A stretch of DNA of 64,000 nucleotides from Hyphomicrobiales bacterium (GCA_021732215.1 JAKFVL010000002.1:1-64000); one strand, 5' to 3'. Shown: positions 35,744 through 45,161, numbered from the stretch's first letter. Program-made: numbers and translations. The notes: generated by a model not told the origin, from the sequence alone.

Positions 35744-36152
35744 TCCCGCCTCTCGATCCGCGCTTGACGCGCTCGCGTTCTTGCCCGGTCAACAGCCACC
35801 GAGTCCCAATAGAAACATTCTATGTTGGTTTCAGTGCCGCCCGCATCAAGATTCGATGAGGTTTTTCAGGCTTTCCGGCTGGAAATTTCATTGTCCGAAA
35901 GTGCTTTTGCCCTTCGCTTTGTGTCGCTTCGACTACCCTTGCGGACATAAAGCTGCGGCCAGCGCACCAAATGCAATCATCGCACTGCAAAAACTGGGCC
36001 GATATGGATCCGGCGAATTCCGCGCTGTTCCCGCATGGCAGATGCGAAAGTGGCGCAACGGCCGTTCCGGAACGGCTTCTTCCGGCTCCCGTTGTCATGG
36101 GTCCATCGGCCACAGCAAGAATGAACGCAAAATTGACAAGCGGGAGGATTGA
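35744..36152. other. 409-bp intergenic stretch with divergent promoters
   Basis: It lies between the start of the iorAB-type gene (minus) and a small plus-strand gene. No protein is recognised; the long minus-strand frame across it has no start or composition support. A dyad ATAGAA-ACA-TTCTAT at 35809-35823, 66 bases upstream of the oxidoreductase start, is a possible operator. Confidence 0.4.
35809..35823. promoter_or_regulatory. Candidate operator dyad upstream of the iorAB-type gene
   Basis: Perfect 6-bp arms (ATAGAA / TTCTAT) around a 3-base centre, 66 bases upstream of the ATG at 35743. Short palindromes occur by chance, so this is weak; position is the only support. Confidence 0.3.
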
Positions 36153-36398
36153 ATGAATTGGAGTGATCGCGAAACCTATTCTTCGCCGCAAGACCTTGAC
36201 GAAACTGGGGTGCCGCCCGAGCACAATGAACTTGAAGCAAGGCCGACCAAAGCCATCATTGGCATCGGCGTCCTGATTGTGCTCAGTTTGTTGATGTACC
36301 AGGTCAACAACTTCAATTCGAGCGACAACGGTTCGCCATCGCAGAATGTGGCTCGGCACCAGATCACGCCTACGCCATCGCCGTCGTCACCTAACTGA
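36153..36398 (+). CDS. Small single-pass membrane protein
   Basis: An 81-residue protein with an acidic N-terminus, one transmembrane helix (about 34-51, AIIGIGVLIVLSLLMYQV) and a short Asn/Ser/Pro-rich tail outside. GGGAGG sits seven bases before the ATG, and a terminator follows the stop. I recognise no family. Likely a real gene of unknown role. Confidence 0.7.
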   Translation: MNWSDRETYSSPQDLDETGVPPEHNELEARPTKAIIGIGVLIVLSLLMYQVNNFNSSDNGSPSQNVARHQITPTPSPSSPN

Positions 36399-36421
36399 TT
36401 TATTTCGGTTGGTTTTGCAGT

Positions 36422-36449
36422 CCGCCCGGATCGTCCGGGCGGGCTTTTT
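36422..36449 (+). terminator. Rho-independent terminator
   Basis: Stem CCGCCCGGA / TCCGGGCGG with a TCG loop, followed by GCTTTTT. It ends the transcript of the small membrane protein gene at 36153. Confidence 0.9.
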
Positions 36450-36550
36450 GTATGCAAACGTCCACATCATCCGCCTGTTGACAGTGCCGTGGCAAGTTGG
36501 ACTAATCGTCTTCAATCGTTATTCAATTCAACAATTGCGGGCTGAATCAT

Positions 36551-37420
36551 ATGTTGCGAAGGATCATTCTGGCTGCGTGCATGGCGATGCCTGCGGCGGT
36601 GGCAGCGCCTGCGGGGGCGATAGCTTACGACATCAAACCGAAAACGCCTGAGACCGGCTTCTCCGGCAAGATCAAGCCGGACATTCTTGGCCTTTCCGCC
36701 GAGCAAGACGCCGCCAGGGCCAAAGACATTATCGAAGCTCATTTCAAGGGCCGTCAGGGCGTGAAACCAAACGTGCTGCAACAGACGTTTGTGAACACGG
36801 CGGTCACCTACGTGCCGTCGATGAGTTTCGATCTTCCGTCCAGCGCCAAGGACAGCGGCGAGAGCATAGTGGTCGCTTTCTCTTCCCCCGCCAGCGCCAA
36901 CAGGGCATTCATCGTCAGCCGGACGATCGCTTTCGCTCCCGATCAGCAGCCGTTGAAGGCAGACCTGCTCAAGCAACTCGCGGACAAGTACGGGGTAGCA
37001 ACGCTGATCGGCGACCAGCATGTCTATTACTTCTATCGCAAGGGCAAGGTCGTCTCGGTCGGTCAGAAATACAAGCCGGAAACCGCGCTTGAAGCACTGG
37101 ACAAGCCTGTCAATCCGAAGGCGGCGGTTGCGCTCAATGACTCGAAGGGAAAAGGAAGCTGCGTCGCAGCCGTCAAGCGCATCGGTACGCTGGACAAGAC
37201 GCTGACCGCTTTACGCAATGAGGCAAACGACGCAAACTGCGAGGCAGCGCTCAGCATCACCCTCTCGTCGGGAGCGACTGCCGACCGTGTCGGCAAAGCT
37301 GAATTCATGATGGCGGATTTCAAACGCATCACCAGCGCCGCATCGATTGACGAGGATGCGATGGCGGCCGCGAAAAGCGAGCAGAACAAGGCTCCGGCAG
37401 GCAGCGCGCCGAAACTCTAA
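36551..37420 (+). CDS. Exported protein of unknown function
   Basis: A 289-residue protein with a signal peptide (1-24, cut near AIA). The mature part is mixed alpha/beta with two Cys (GKGSCVAAVKR, DANCEAALS) that may form a disulfide, and a low-complexity Ala/Lys tail. No enzyme motif found. It is monocistronic and convergent with the Tat-exported gene on its right. The start ATG has only a weak ribosome site. Confidence 0.7.
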   Translation: MLRRIILAACMAMPAAVAAPAGAIAYDIKPKTPETGFSGKIKPDILGLSAEQDAARAKDIIEAHFKGRQGVKPNVLQQTFVNTAVTYVPSMSFDLPSSAKDSGESIVVAFSSPASANRAFIVSRTIAFAPDQQPLKADLLKQLADKYGVATLIGDQHVYYFYRKGKVVSVGQKYKPETALEALDKPVNPKAAVALNDSKGKGSCVAAVKRIGTLDKTLTALRNEANDANCEAALSITLSSGATADRVGKAEFMMADFKRITSAASIDEDAMAAAKSEQNKAPAGSAPKL

Positions 37421-37445
37421 TTTCGAGCGTCATACAAACAGCAAA

Positions 37446-37475
37446 CCCGGCTTGATGCGACGGCATCAAACCGGG
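37446..37475. terminator. Hairpin between convergent genes, likely two-way terminator
   Basis: A 13-bp stem with one mismatch (CCCGG-TTGATGC left, GCATCAA-CCGGG right) and 4-base loop. On the minus strand it is followed by TTTGCTGTTTG, on the plus strand by a poor T-tract, so termination of the minus-strand gene is favoured. Confidence 0.65.
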
Positions 37476-37495
37476 CTCAGCTGAATGGCCTGAAC

Positions 37496-37801
37496 TCAGT
37501 AGTAGTAAACCCGAGGCCGGCGATAGTACCGGGGCCGATAATATCGCGGGCGATAGTAACGCGGGCGATAGTAACGGCGGCGATAACCGTAGTACTGCAC
37601 CTGCTCGGCCGAAGCGTCCTCGATATCCTTCTCGGTCGCGATCGCCGATTGGGCCTCGACTTCAGGTTGCGGATTGGGAGTTGGCCCCTTCAAATCGGTC
37701 GGCACCATCAATGGGGCTGCAGCGGCCGAGCCCGCGACAGCCATGACACCGGCGCCGGCTGCCACGCCAAAAGCCAGCTTCAGAAAATCCCTACGTTCCA
37801 T
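37496..37801 (-). CDS. Tat-exported small protein with Arg/Tyr/Pro repeat tail
   Basis: A 101-residue protein. Residues 1-29 are a twin-arginine signal (ERRDFLKLAFGVAAG, then AGSAAAAP), a Pro/acidic linker follows, and from residue 70 the tail is built of the pentad YYRPR repeated in tandem (YRPRYYRPRYY), ending in VYYY. The mature protein is small, basic and aromatic. A paralogue with the same architecture but Trp/Arg tail lies at 45162. Function unknown; binding to the envelope or a polyanion is a guess. Confidence 0.8.
   Translation of the reverse strand: MERRDFLKLAFGVAAGAGVMAVAGSAAAAPLMVPTDLKGPTPNPQPEVEAQSAIATEKDIEDASAEQVQYYGYRRRYYRPRYYRPRYYRPRYYRRPRVYYY
37518..37588 (-). repeat. 15-bp coding tandem repeat in the Tat-exported gene
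   Basis: Units close to CGGGCGATAGTAACG (plus-strand reading) are repeated about four times and encode the Tyr-Arg-Pro pentads. In-frame copy number should be variable. Confidence 0.75.
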
Positions 37802-38030
37802 ACTAAAACCTCCCGAGTTGAGTGGTAAGTGACAGATGATCGCGTCCGGGCGATGAACGGCAAGTGAACCACAGGTTCACAAACGTTGGTAGCCGCGAAG
37901 GAGCAATTGGTTCATAAGCCCGGGTTCGCCGGACCCAATCCGATTTGATCCCCATCGCAACGCCTGCGAGACTGATGTGTTCCGCACAAATCGGGCTATC
38001 GCGGAGGCGCCCCGCTTCGCACCAATTGCG

Positions 38031-39032
38031 TCACTCCAGCCTGATACCGGCTTTGTTGATTACATCGGCCCAGCGGCTGATCTCGGTGCCGACAAACTTG
38101 CCGAATTCGTCCTTGATCAATGTCGGGGTCGGTGAGCCGTTCTTCTTCCACGCATCTTTCAGCAGATCGGAATCAAGCGCCTTGCGGATTTCAGCCGCCA
38201 TCCGATCGACCACCGCCGGTGGCGTACCTTTCGGCGCGAACAGCGCGTACCAGGTCGCAACCTCATAGCCTTTGAGACCGGCTTCTGTGGAAGTCGGAAC
38301 GGCTGCGATCGCATCCGAGCGTGCGGGCGCCGCAACAGCGAGCGCTCGAATCTGGCCGCCCTGTACCTGACTGGCGGACGAACCAAGCCCGTCGAACATC
38401 ACGTGCACATGGCCAGCGACGAGATCCTGCATGGCGGGACCAGCGCCGCGATACGGCACATGGTTCAAATTGACGCCAGCCAGCAACTTGAACAGTTCGC
38501 CGGCAAGGTGATGCGTCGTGCCAAGACCCGCGGACGCATAGTCGATCTTGCCGGGACTGGCCTTGGCTTCGGCGATAAATTCGGCAAGCGTCTTGGCCGA
38601 TACCTTCGCGGGGTTGACGACAACAACCTGCGGCGGCGCGGCAATGAGCGCAACCGGGACGAAATCCTTCATCAGGTCGTAGTCCAGCTTCGGATAAAGC
38701 GTCGCGGCAATCGCGTGATGCGCGGCGCCGACGAAGAAATTGTAACCGTTTGGCTCAGCCTTTGCGGCTGCGCTCGCGCCGACCGTGCCGCCGGCGCCTG
38801 CTCGGTTGTCGATCAGAATGCGCTGACTGAGTTGCTTCTCGAGTTGAGCGGCGAGCGGACGAGCAAAGGCGTCGGTTCCGCCGCCGGCGGGAAACGGAAC
38901 GATCATTGAGACCGGCCGATCGGGCCAGGTCTGTGCAACGGCCTGACTGCCTGCCGTAGCTGTCAAGGCAACGATCGCGAGCGTCGCAAAGCATGCCGCG
39001 ACATGGCCGCGCAGCGAATGAAGTCTCGTCAT
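38031..39032 (-). CDS. Bug/TctC-type periplasmic receptor
   Basis: A 333-residue solute-binding protein with a signal peptide (about 1-34, cut near AVA) and the mature start QTWPDRPVSMIVPFPAGGGTD. ILIDNRAGAGGTVGASAAAKA, HVPYRGAGPAMQDLVAGHVHVMFD and GYEVATWYALFAPKGTP are all typical. It is an orphan of the tripartite transporters (no TctAB), but follows an MFS and a NIPSNAP gene in the same direction, which may share a substrate. Confidence 0.92.
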   Translation of the reverse strand: MTRLHSLRGHVAACFATLAIVALTATAGSQAVAQTWPDRPVSMIVPFPAGGGTDAFARPLAAQLEKQLSQRILIDNRAGAGGTVGASAAAKAEPNGYNFFVGAAHHAIAATLYPKLDYDLMKDFVPVALIAAPPQVVVVNPAKVSAKTLAEFIAEAKASPGKIDYASAGLGTTHHLAGELFKLLAGVNLNHVPYRGAGPAMQDLVAGHVHVMFDGLGSSASQVQGGQIRALAVAAPARSDAIAAVPTSTEAGLKGYEVATWYALFAPKGTPPAVVDRMAAEIRKALDSDLLKDAWKKNGSPTPTLIKDEFGKFVGTEISRWADVINKAGIRLE

Positions 39033-39192
39033 TTATCCTGTTTCCTCGTCGTTTCTGGTTCGTTTGTTAAGGTAGATTAGGCCATCGCAAAACGCGAATA
39101 GCAAGGCGCGCCCTGTCGCAACCTGCGGCGAAATCGGGTGTTTTTGACCAAGCCTAGACCAAGGTCGAATATCCGGCGGTAGCCGGATGAAC

Positions 39193-40461
39193 CTACGCGA
39201 GCTTCGGTTGCATCGCCTGTCCGCGCAGCCTTGCGCGCTCGGCATTGGGCCACAGCAGCAACAGGCCAAGGATACCGGAGACGATCAGGATCACACCGTT
39301 GATGATAAAGCCCGTCATATAGCCGTCGTGCGCTGTCGCTGCCTTTTGCACGACTGCACCCATCACGAACGGCGCAATGATTCCAGCGAGCGTGTAGATC
39401 GCGCCATAAATCGAAATCACGGCGCCTCTCTGCGACGTCGGCGTGAACTCGGCAATCATCGGCGCGCAGACCACATAGATCGGACCAATGACGCCCGAGC
39501 CGATCACCAGCACCGCGATCTGCCAGCCCGCGCTCTGGACGCTCGGCATCAGCAGCAGAATCAGTCCGCCCGCAATCAGCGGCACCGATCCGAGCACACC
39601 GCGCGCGTGGCGTGTCGACATGCCCTTGCCAACCAGCACCTGCGAGAGCCAGCCGCTGAGAAGCACGATGGACGCGCCGAACACCCACGGCAGGACGGAG
39701 ATCAGACCCGCCTCCTTCTGCGCAAAACCGAGGCCCGAGACGAGAAACGGCGTAAACCAGGTCAGCCCGAGCGACAGCGCCCAATAAGCGCCGAAGGTCG
39801 CGGCGCAGCAGCCGATGAACGTGCGCGACAGCAGCAATTGCGCGTAAGGCACGCGCTCCTCCGTATCCACACTGACGGTCTCGGTGACTGGCCCTTCGCG
39901 ACCGAGCGCCAGCCACAGCGCAACCCACATCAAACCGACAATACCGAGCGCACCGAACGCATGATGCCAGGTATAGTTCACGATGATCCAGTTCAGGGCC
40001 GGCACCGCAAGAATGACGCCGAACGCAGAGCCCTGCGCAAGGATCGCCGTCGGCAAGGTGCGCTTCTCGTCGGGAAACCATTTGTAGATCGCGTGCAGCG
40101 CGACCGAAAACGCCGGCCCCTCGCCCGCTCCAAGCAGGATGCGGCAGATCAAGAGCGTGGTGAAGCTGACCTGACCGACCATCGGAAATTGGACCAGCGC
40201 CCAGATGAGAGCGAGCACCAGAATGACCCAGCGTGCAGGTACCCGATTGAGGATGAAACCGACGGCAATCGCCGAGATCGAGAACAGGAAGAAGAACGAC
40301 GAGCCGAGGAAACCGAACTGCTCGGGCTGTAACTGCAATTCCGTCATGATCGGAACGCCGGCGAGCCCGACGATGATCTTGTCGGCAAAGTTCACCACCA
40401 TGAACAGGAACAGCAGAAACGTTATCCGCCAGGCGCCCTTGGGCGTCGCCGATGCGGTCAT
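39193..40461 (-). CDS. MFS transporter
   Basis: A 422-residue protein with twelve transmembrane helices in two halves. The segment ICRILLGAGEGPAFSVALHAIYKWFPDEKR is the loop motif of the anion:cation symporter (ACS) family, which takes up organic acids such as aromatic acids, hexuronates or phthalate. The exact substrate is not visible. It lies between NIPSNAP (91 bp) and the Bug receptor (160 bp) genes in the same direction. Confidence 0.9.
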   Translation of the reverse strand: MTASATPKGAWRITFLLFLFMVVNFADKIIVGLAGVPIMTELQLQPEQFGFLGSSFFFLFSISAIAVGFILNRVPARWVILVLALIWALVQFPMVGQVSFTTLLICRILLGAGEGPAFSVALHAIYKWFPDEKRTLPTAILAQGSAFGVILAVPALNWIIVNYTWHHAFGALGIVGLMWVALWLALGREGPVTETVSVDTEERVPYAQLLLSRTFIGCCAATFGAYWALSLGLTWFTPFLVSGLGFAQKEAGLISVLPWVFGASIVLLSGWLSQVLVGKGMSTRHARGVLGSVPLIAGGLILLLMPSVQSAGWQIAVLVIGSGVIGPIYVVCAPMIAEFTPTSQRGAVISIYGAIYTLAGIIAPFVMGAVVQKAATAHDGYMTGFIINGVILIVSGILGLLLLWPNAERARLRGQAMQPKLA

Positions 40462-40553
40462 TGCTTCCTCCCGTGGTCGTCGTCAGCCGGCCGATTCTGT
40501 ATCCGAAATTCTTGCCGATGCTGCCGCTCCCGAACCGCGTTGGCAAGGCTCGC

Positions 40554-40862
40554 TTATGCCTCGACCTGTCGCAGGAAGGTTCTCTCCTCCGCCAGAATAA
40601 ACCGGTTCGCTTCTGCAAAATCGAAATTGGCCTTGCCTTCCAGGTCGCCGCGAAGCGTGGTCCGGTAATGCTCGTAGGCCGCCAGGCTCGCGAACGAGAT
40701 GAGCGCAAAGCCGATATCGTTGGTGCCTTCGTGAGGCATCCAGTAGCCGACCAGATCGCCGCCGCATCTTGGAATGATTCGCAGCCAGTTCTGCGAATAC
40801 TGCTCGAACAGATGGCGCTTGAACGGATCGATCCGGTAACGAATGAAAACAGTGACGGCCAT
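40554..40862 (-). CDS. NIPSNAP family protein
   Basis: A 102-residue dimeric alpha/beta-barrel protein. [29 protein letters not shown] and [22 protein letters not shown] are typical NIPSNAP pattern. Bacterial members are often next to catabolic genes, without a proven role. GGAG lies 7 bases before the ATG. It heads the NIPSNAP-MFS-Bug set. Confidence 0.88.
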   Translation of the reverse strand: MAVTVFIRYRIDPFKRHLFEQYSQNWLRIIPRCGGDLVGYWMPHEGTNDIGFALISFASLAAYEHYRTTLRGDLEGKANFDFAEANRFILAEERTFLRQVEA

Positions 40863-40944
40863 GGCATGCTCCTCGATTGACGATGAGCAGTTGATAGCCC
40901 GTCATACCCGCACGATGTTTCGGCGCTGGCCGAACTATCGCGGC

Positions 40945-41577
40945 CTAACCCTGATCGCGCTCGTAAACGAACTTCGGCATCTCGAGCCGGAAACGGATCG
41001 CGAGCAACCGGAACGCAAGGCCGAAAACGAATGCGGCCATCGTCACGAGATTCGGATTGAAACCGTTGCTCAATCCGGCGACGTAAATCAGTCCCGTGAC
41101 AATGGAAACGCTGGCATAGAGCTCGGCACGGAACAGCAACGGAACATCGTTGCACAGCACATCCCGCAACACGCCGCCGACGCAACCGGTAATCATACCG
41201 GCCATGATGACGATGGCGAAATGGTGATTGAGCTTCAACGCCACGCTGCAGCCCAGGATGGTGAACAGCACAAGGCCGACCGCATCGAGAAAAAGAAACG
41301 CCTTGTGGAAACGATGGATCACCGGAGCGAGCGCAATGGTCGCAATCGCGGCGGCCGTCGTGATCCCCAGCAGATAAGGCTCCTGGACCCAGCCAAGCGG
41401 GTAGTTGCCGAGCAGAACGTCGCGCGTCGAGCTGCCGCCAAGTGCGGTGATCGAGCTCAGCATCGCGACGCCCATCCAGTCCATGCTGCGGCGGCCGGCG
41501 GCGAGCGCCGCCGTCATCGCAGCCACCACCAATGCGACGATGGACAAGGGAAACAGCAGGTCTTCAGCGTGAGGCAT
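40945..41577 (-). CDS. Trimeric intracellular cation channel (TRIC, formerly UPF0126) family protein
   Basis: A 210-residue inner-membrane protein with seven helices in two similar halves: [25 protein letters not shown] in the first and [25 protein letters not shown] in the second carry the paired GG..RD kinks of prokaryotic TRIC channels. It conducts K+ or other small cations in studied relatives. Start at 41577 gives a normal N-terminus. It is divergent from the phosphodiesterase gene. Confidence 0.9.
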   Translation of the reverse strand: MPHAEDLLFPLSIVALVVAAMTAALAAGRRSMDWMGVAMLSSITALGGSSTRDVLLGNYPLGWVQEPYLLGITTAAAIATIALAPVIHRFHKAFLFLDAVGLVLFTILGCSVALKLNHHFAIVIMAGMITGCVGGVLRDVLCNDVPLLFRAELYASVSIVTGLIYVAGLSNGFNPNLVTMAAFVFGLAFRLLAIRFRLEMPKFVYERDQG

Positions 41578-41735
41578 GCCAGCAGCCTACCAGATTCGGG
41601 CCGCACCTTGCCGCGACACCCTGCCGTCGGCTATCGCCGGGTAGGACCGGCGGAAACATCGGCTCAGCCACATGCAATCGTCACACAGCCGTGGTGAACT
41701 TGCACGGTTCACGGCCGAGACCGGAGACTCCAATT

Positions 41736-42983
41736 ATGCTGCCGCCCCGACGCCCGTCATTGCTGGCTTTGCCGGTGCTGTTTGCACTCGCCTCAACCGC
41801 CGCCGCTCAAGAGAGCGCGATGCCGCGCGAGCCGCAGATCGGCCCGCGGCCGTTTTATCTGGTCGACAAGATGAAGGACGGACCGTTGAAAGCAAGGCTC
41901 AGCCAGTGCACAGGGCCGTTTCGCAAAACTGACTTCTCCATCGGCCACCGCGGTGCGGCGCTACAGTTTCCCGAGCACACCCGGGAGTCTTATCTCGCCG
42001 CCGCACGCACGGGCGCCGGCGTGATCGAATGTGACGTGACGTTCACCAAGGACAGACAATTGGTCTGCCGGCATTCTCAGTGCGATCTGCACACCACGAC
42101 AAACATCCTCTCGGTGCCCGCACTGGCAGCCAAATGCAGCCAGCCCTTCAGCCCGGCCGACCCCGCGAGCGGCAGGAAAGCGTCCGCAAAGTGCTGCACC
42201 AGCGACATCACCCTGGCTGAATTCAAGACGCTCACCGCCAAGATGGATGCGTTCAATCCCGAGGGAAAGACGGCCGCGGAGTATCAGAACGGCACGCCGC
42301 GCTGGCGCACCGATCTCTACAGCGCGACCGGCACGCTGATGACCCATGCCGAGAGTATCGCACTGATCAAGAGTCTGGGCGCGAAGTTCACGCCGGAGCT
42401 GAAATCACCTGAAGTGAAAATGCCGTTCGACGGCGATTTCAGTCAGGAAAAATATGCGACCCAAATGCTGGATGAATACAAGGCCGCCGGGATTTCTCCG
42501 TCCGACGTGTTCGCGCAGAGCTTCAGCTATGCGGACGTTCTGCACTGGATCAAGACCGCGCCGGACTTCGGCAAACAGGCGGTCTATCTCGACGGGCGCT
42601 ACGAGAGCCCCGGCTTCGATCACGCCAAGCCGGAGACATGGAAACCATCGATGACCGAACTGAAGGCATCGGGCGTCAAAATTCTCGCGCCGCCGATCTA
42701 CATGCTGCTTGCGCTCGACGACAAGGGCCAGATCGTGGCGTCGGATTATGCGCGCGCCGCGCGGCTGGCAGGCCTCGACCTGATCGCGTGGTCGCTTGAG
42801 CGCGACGGCCCGCTCGACAAGGGCGGCGGCTTCTATCATCGCTCGGTGAAGCCCGCGATCGACCGCGACGGCGATACGCTCACCGTACTGGACGTGCTGG
42901 CGCAACAGGTCGGCGTCCGCGGCGTATTCTCCGACTGGCCCGCGACGACGACGTTTTATGCCAGCTGCATGGGGCTGAAGTGA
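41736..42983 (+). CDS. Exported glycerophosphodiester phosphodiesterase family protein
   Basis: A 415-residue protein with a signal peptide (about 1-24, cut at AAA-QES) and a GDPD TIM barrel: [27 protein letters not shown] (catalytic His and Arg), then [19 protein letters not shown] with the Glu/Asp metal ligands and second His. A Cys-containing insertion ([22 protein letters not shown]) is unusual next to the classic enzymes and could form disulfides. It should hydrolyse glycerophosphodiesters in the periplasm. GGAG precedes the ATG by 10 bases. Confidence 0.88.
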   Translation: MLPPRRPSLLALPVLFALASTAAAQESAMPREPQIGPRPFYLVDKMKDGPLKARLSQCTGPFRKTDFSIGHRGAALQFPEHTRESYLAAARTGAGVIECDVTFTKDRQLVCRHSQCDLHTTTNILSVPALAAKCSQPFSPADPASGRKASAKCCTSDITLAEFKTLTAKMDAFNPEGKTAAEYQNGTPRWRTDLYSATGTLMTHAESIALIKSLGAKFTPELKSPEVKMPFDGDFSQEKYATQMLDEYKAAGISPSDVFAQSFSYADVLHWIKTAPDFGKQAVYLDGRYESPGFDHAKPETWKPSMTELKASGVKILAPPIYMLLALDDKGQIVASDYARAARLAGLDLIAWSLERDGPLDKGGGFYHRSVKPAIDRDGDTLTVLDVLAQQVGVRGVFSDWPATTTFYASCMGLK

Positions 42984-43012
42984 GCCAGGACTGAATTGAG
43001 CCAGGACTGAAG
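42981..43012 (+). repeat. 16-nt tandem repeat beginning at the GDPD-gene stop codon
   Basis: Two adjoining units, TGAGCCAGGACTGAAT (42981-42996) and TGAGCCAGGACTGAAG (42997-43012), differ at one base. The first TGA is the stop codon. The unit length is the same as in the panC repeat though the sequence differs. Confidence 0.85.
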
Positions 43013-43022
43013 CACGGGCGAA

Positions 43023-44231
43023 CTACGCCGGCTTGCGCTGCGCAAGGCGAAAAAGGATCAATCCCAGCAGCGCTACGCCCATCATCGAAGCCGCGAACAA
43101 GGACGGAGCCGCCGGGCTGCCGGTGAGATCGCGCATCTTGCCGGCGAAGGCCGGCAGTATCGCCATGCAGGCGTAATAGCAGGCAAAGAACACGCCCGTC
43201 CCGACGGCGCGATTCTGTTGCGACAGGGCTTCCGATGGCAGCGCCATGATAAGCCCCGCCGGAAGACCGGCAATCACGGCAATGAGCACGAAGGTTGCGA
43301 TAAAGGCGCCGGTAAACGGCAACGCCAGACCGGCCAGACCGACCACGATGAAGCCGGCTGCCATCAGCAGATTGGGACGCTGGACCCGCTGGGCAAGATA
43401 ACCGGCAAGCGGCACAACGAAGATCAGCGACCATCCGAGCAGACTGACGGCGCGCCCGGCTTCGCCCAGCGAATAGCCGCGCACCGTGAACAGCTCGGGC
43501 GCAAAACTGACGAGAACGATATAGGCCACATTGTAGGTCCCCCAGATCATCCCCGCAATCAGGGCCAGCCGCCACTCTTGCGCGCTCAAGCCGATCCGAA
43601 ACTTGCCGTCCACCAGTGGCGGCGCATTCGGCGGATCGCGGTAGAGCGTCACCATAACCGCGAACGACACCAATGCGAACATCGCCGCCGTGATCATGAC
43701 CGCATGCCATGACGACAGCGCGGCGATCGGCGGAAACGTCACCAGCCCGAGCGCAATTCCCAGTGGCCAGCTTGCGATGAAGATCGACATGGCCACGACG
43801 ATCTCGTGCCCGGCGAACCAGTCCGCAACCATCTTCGTCATCATCACGTTCATGATGACGCCGCCGATGCCGCTGATCAGCCGTCCGGCGAACGCAAGCT
43901 GAAGCGATTCCACACTGGTCAGCACACCGCCCAATGCCATCAACGCAAGGCCGAACAGCACAATCCGTTTCGCGCCGAAACGCTGGCCGATCACGCCGCT
44001 CGGTATCGCAACAAATGCGCCGGGCAGCATGTAGAGACCGATCAGCGTTCCCAGCCAGGTGAAGTCGATCCTGAACGCATCGATCAGGATGGGGCCGATC
44101 GCGCCGACGGTCTCGAACTGATAGCCCATCGAGGTACGCGCCAGCAGCAGCACGGCGAGAATGAGCCAACGCCGGGAATTTGACGAAACTTGATTGGAAG
44201 TCAGCTGCGCGTTTCCAGTCATCGACCCCAT
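43023..44231 (-). CDS. MFS transporter
   Basis: A 402-residue protein with twelve hydrophobic helices. The first half has IGLYMLPGAFVAIPSGVIGQRFGAKR, the MFS loop 2-3 signature, and the second half GRAVSLLGWSLIFVVPLAGYLAQR. It resembles the cyanate/nitrite-type (CynX/NarK-like) permeases, but no substrate can be named. A second ATG at 44222 is possible as the start. It is convergent with the phosphodiesterase gene. Confidence 0.87.
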   Translation of the reverse strand: MGSMTGNAQLTSNQVSSNSRRWLILAVLLLARTSMGYQFETVGAIGPILIDAFRIDFTWLGTLIGLYMLPGAFVAIPSGVIGQRFGAKRIVLFGLALMALGGVLTSVESLQLAFAGRLISGIGGVIMNVMMTKMVADWFAGHEIVVAMSIFIASWPLGIALGLVTFPPIAALSSWHAVMITAAMFALVSFAVMVTLYRDPPNAPPLVDGKFRIGLSAQEWRLALIAGMIWGTYNVAYIVLVSFAPELFTVRGYSLGEAGRAVSLLGWSLIFVVPLAGYLAQRVQRPNLLMAAGFIVVGLAGLALPFTGAFIATFVLIAVIAGLPAGLIMALPSEALSQQNRAVGTGVFFACYYACMAILPAFAGKMRDLTGSPAAPSLFAASMMGVALLGLILFRLAQRKPA

Positions 44232-44379
44232 CCGTCCCGCGCCCGGAGCCCACTCTACTCCCTCAGGCTCGTCCGGATAATGGAATTAGACATGACCTGC
44301 AACGTCAGCAGAATCAACATTGAGAGATTAACAACCGCTGCCGGGTTGTGCCCAGGGAACGGAGCATACGAAAACGACA

Positions 44380-44967
44380 TCAGCGCATCGCAAGCACGAA
44401 GTCATACTTTGCCTCGATGCCACCGGCAGCCGGCTGCGTACGCATCAACAACGCCGGATCGAACAGGCCGTCGCCCGTATTCCCCGCCTCGCCCGGAAAA
44501 TAAAGCTGTGTCGTCAGGATCGGGCGGCCCTTGGCCTGCACGCGCAGATGAAGATGCGGCGTGCGGCCGGGATAACGTCCGGGCACGATAGTCTCGAACC
44601 GATAACGGCCTTGCGCATCGGTGAACTGGTGACCGCGCAGGCGAAAGCCCCTGTTGTCATAGTTGCCCCGCGCATCGGCCTGCCACAGGTCCAGCAATGC
44701 GTTGGGTACCGGACGGCAGGTGCGCGTCAACACCATTCCCGTGAGCGCGATGCGAGTGCCGCCCATGCCCGGCTCGATCAACGATTGCCGTTGAGGCGAA
44801 CGCGGCTTGAAGAACGGACCGGCAGTTTGCTGCGGAGTTGGATCGTCGCCATCGTCACAGGACGGCGTCGGCGGCAGGCTCGTTTGCGCAAATGCGGCCC
44901 CGAGACTCGCGGTGCTGGACAGCATGGCCGCCGCAGCGCGAAGCAGCAGGCGGCGAGACAGGGTCAT
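44380..44967 (-). CDS. Exported intradiol ring-cleavage dioxygenase-like protein
   Basis: About 195 residues. A twin-arginine-like signal (SRRLLLRAAAAML) leads to an intradiol dioxygenase fold: PTPQQTAGPFF, LDLWQADARGNYDNRGFRLRG and GRYPGRTPHLHLRV contain the two Tyr and two His expected to hold Fe(III). The catalytic domain is short and export of such an enzyme is unusual, so aromatic ring cleavage in the periplasm is possible but unproven. GAGG lies 8 bases before the ATG at 44967; the ATG at 44973 is an alternative. Confidence 0.8.
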   Translation of the reverse strand: MTLSRRLLLRAAAAMLSSTASLGAAFAQTSLPPTPSCDDGDDPTPQQTAGPFFKPRSPQRQSLIEPGMGGTRIALTGMVLTRTCRPVPNALLDLWQADARGNYDNRGFRLRGHQFTDAQGRYRFETIVPGRYPGRTPHLHLRVQAKGRPILTTQLYFPGEAGNTGDGLFDPALLMRTQPAAGGIEAKYDFVLAMR

Positions 44968-45161
44968 GGTCATGACCTCAGAATGGTCGCGTTCCCGGAC
45001 AGGCGATACGCATGTCAACCTCTGCCTCGCCGCCCGGTTTCGCAACTCACGCATTCGCGATATCGTCAGGAGATGGCGCAGCTGACCCCGACGGCGGAAC
45101 ATCCCGCCCCCGAGGCTCAGCAGCAACGCTCACATCACATCGTGCAACTCAGCGATACGGC

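Noticed and set aside
35820-36359. 179-codon minus-strand frame over an intergenic region
   Set aside because: No ribosome site or family similarity, and it overlaps a small plus-strand gene with a good ribosome site.
37518-37588. Repeat array that could be taken for CRISPR
   Set aside because: Units are 15 bp, contiguous without spacers and in frame inside a gene.
39077-41185. 702-codon minus-strand frame
   Set aside because: Runs through the MFS, NIPSNAP and TRIC genes in another frame; composition is that of a shadow.
42880-44253. 457-codon minus-strand frame
   Set aside because: Out-of-frame reading of the MFS gene at 43023, which has the MFS signature in its own frame.
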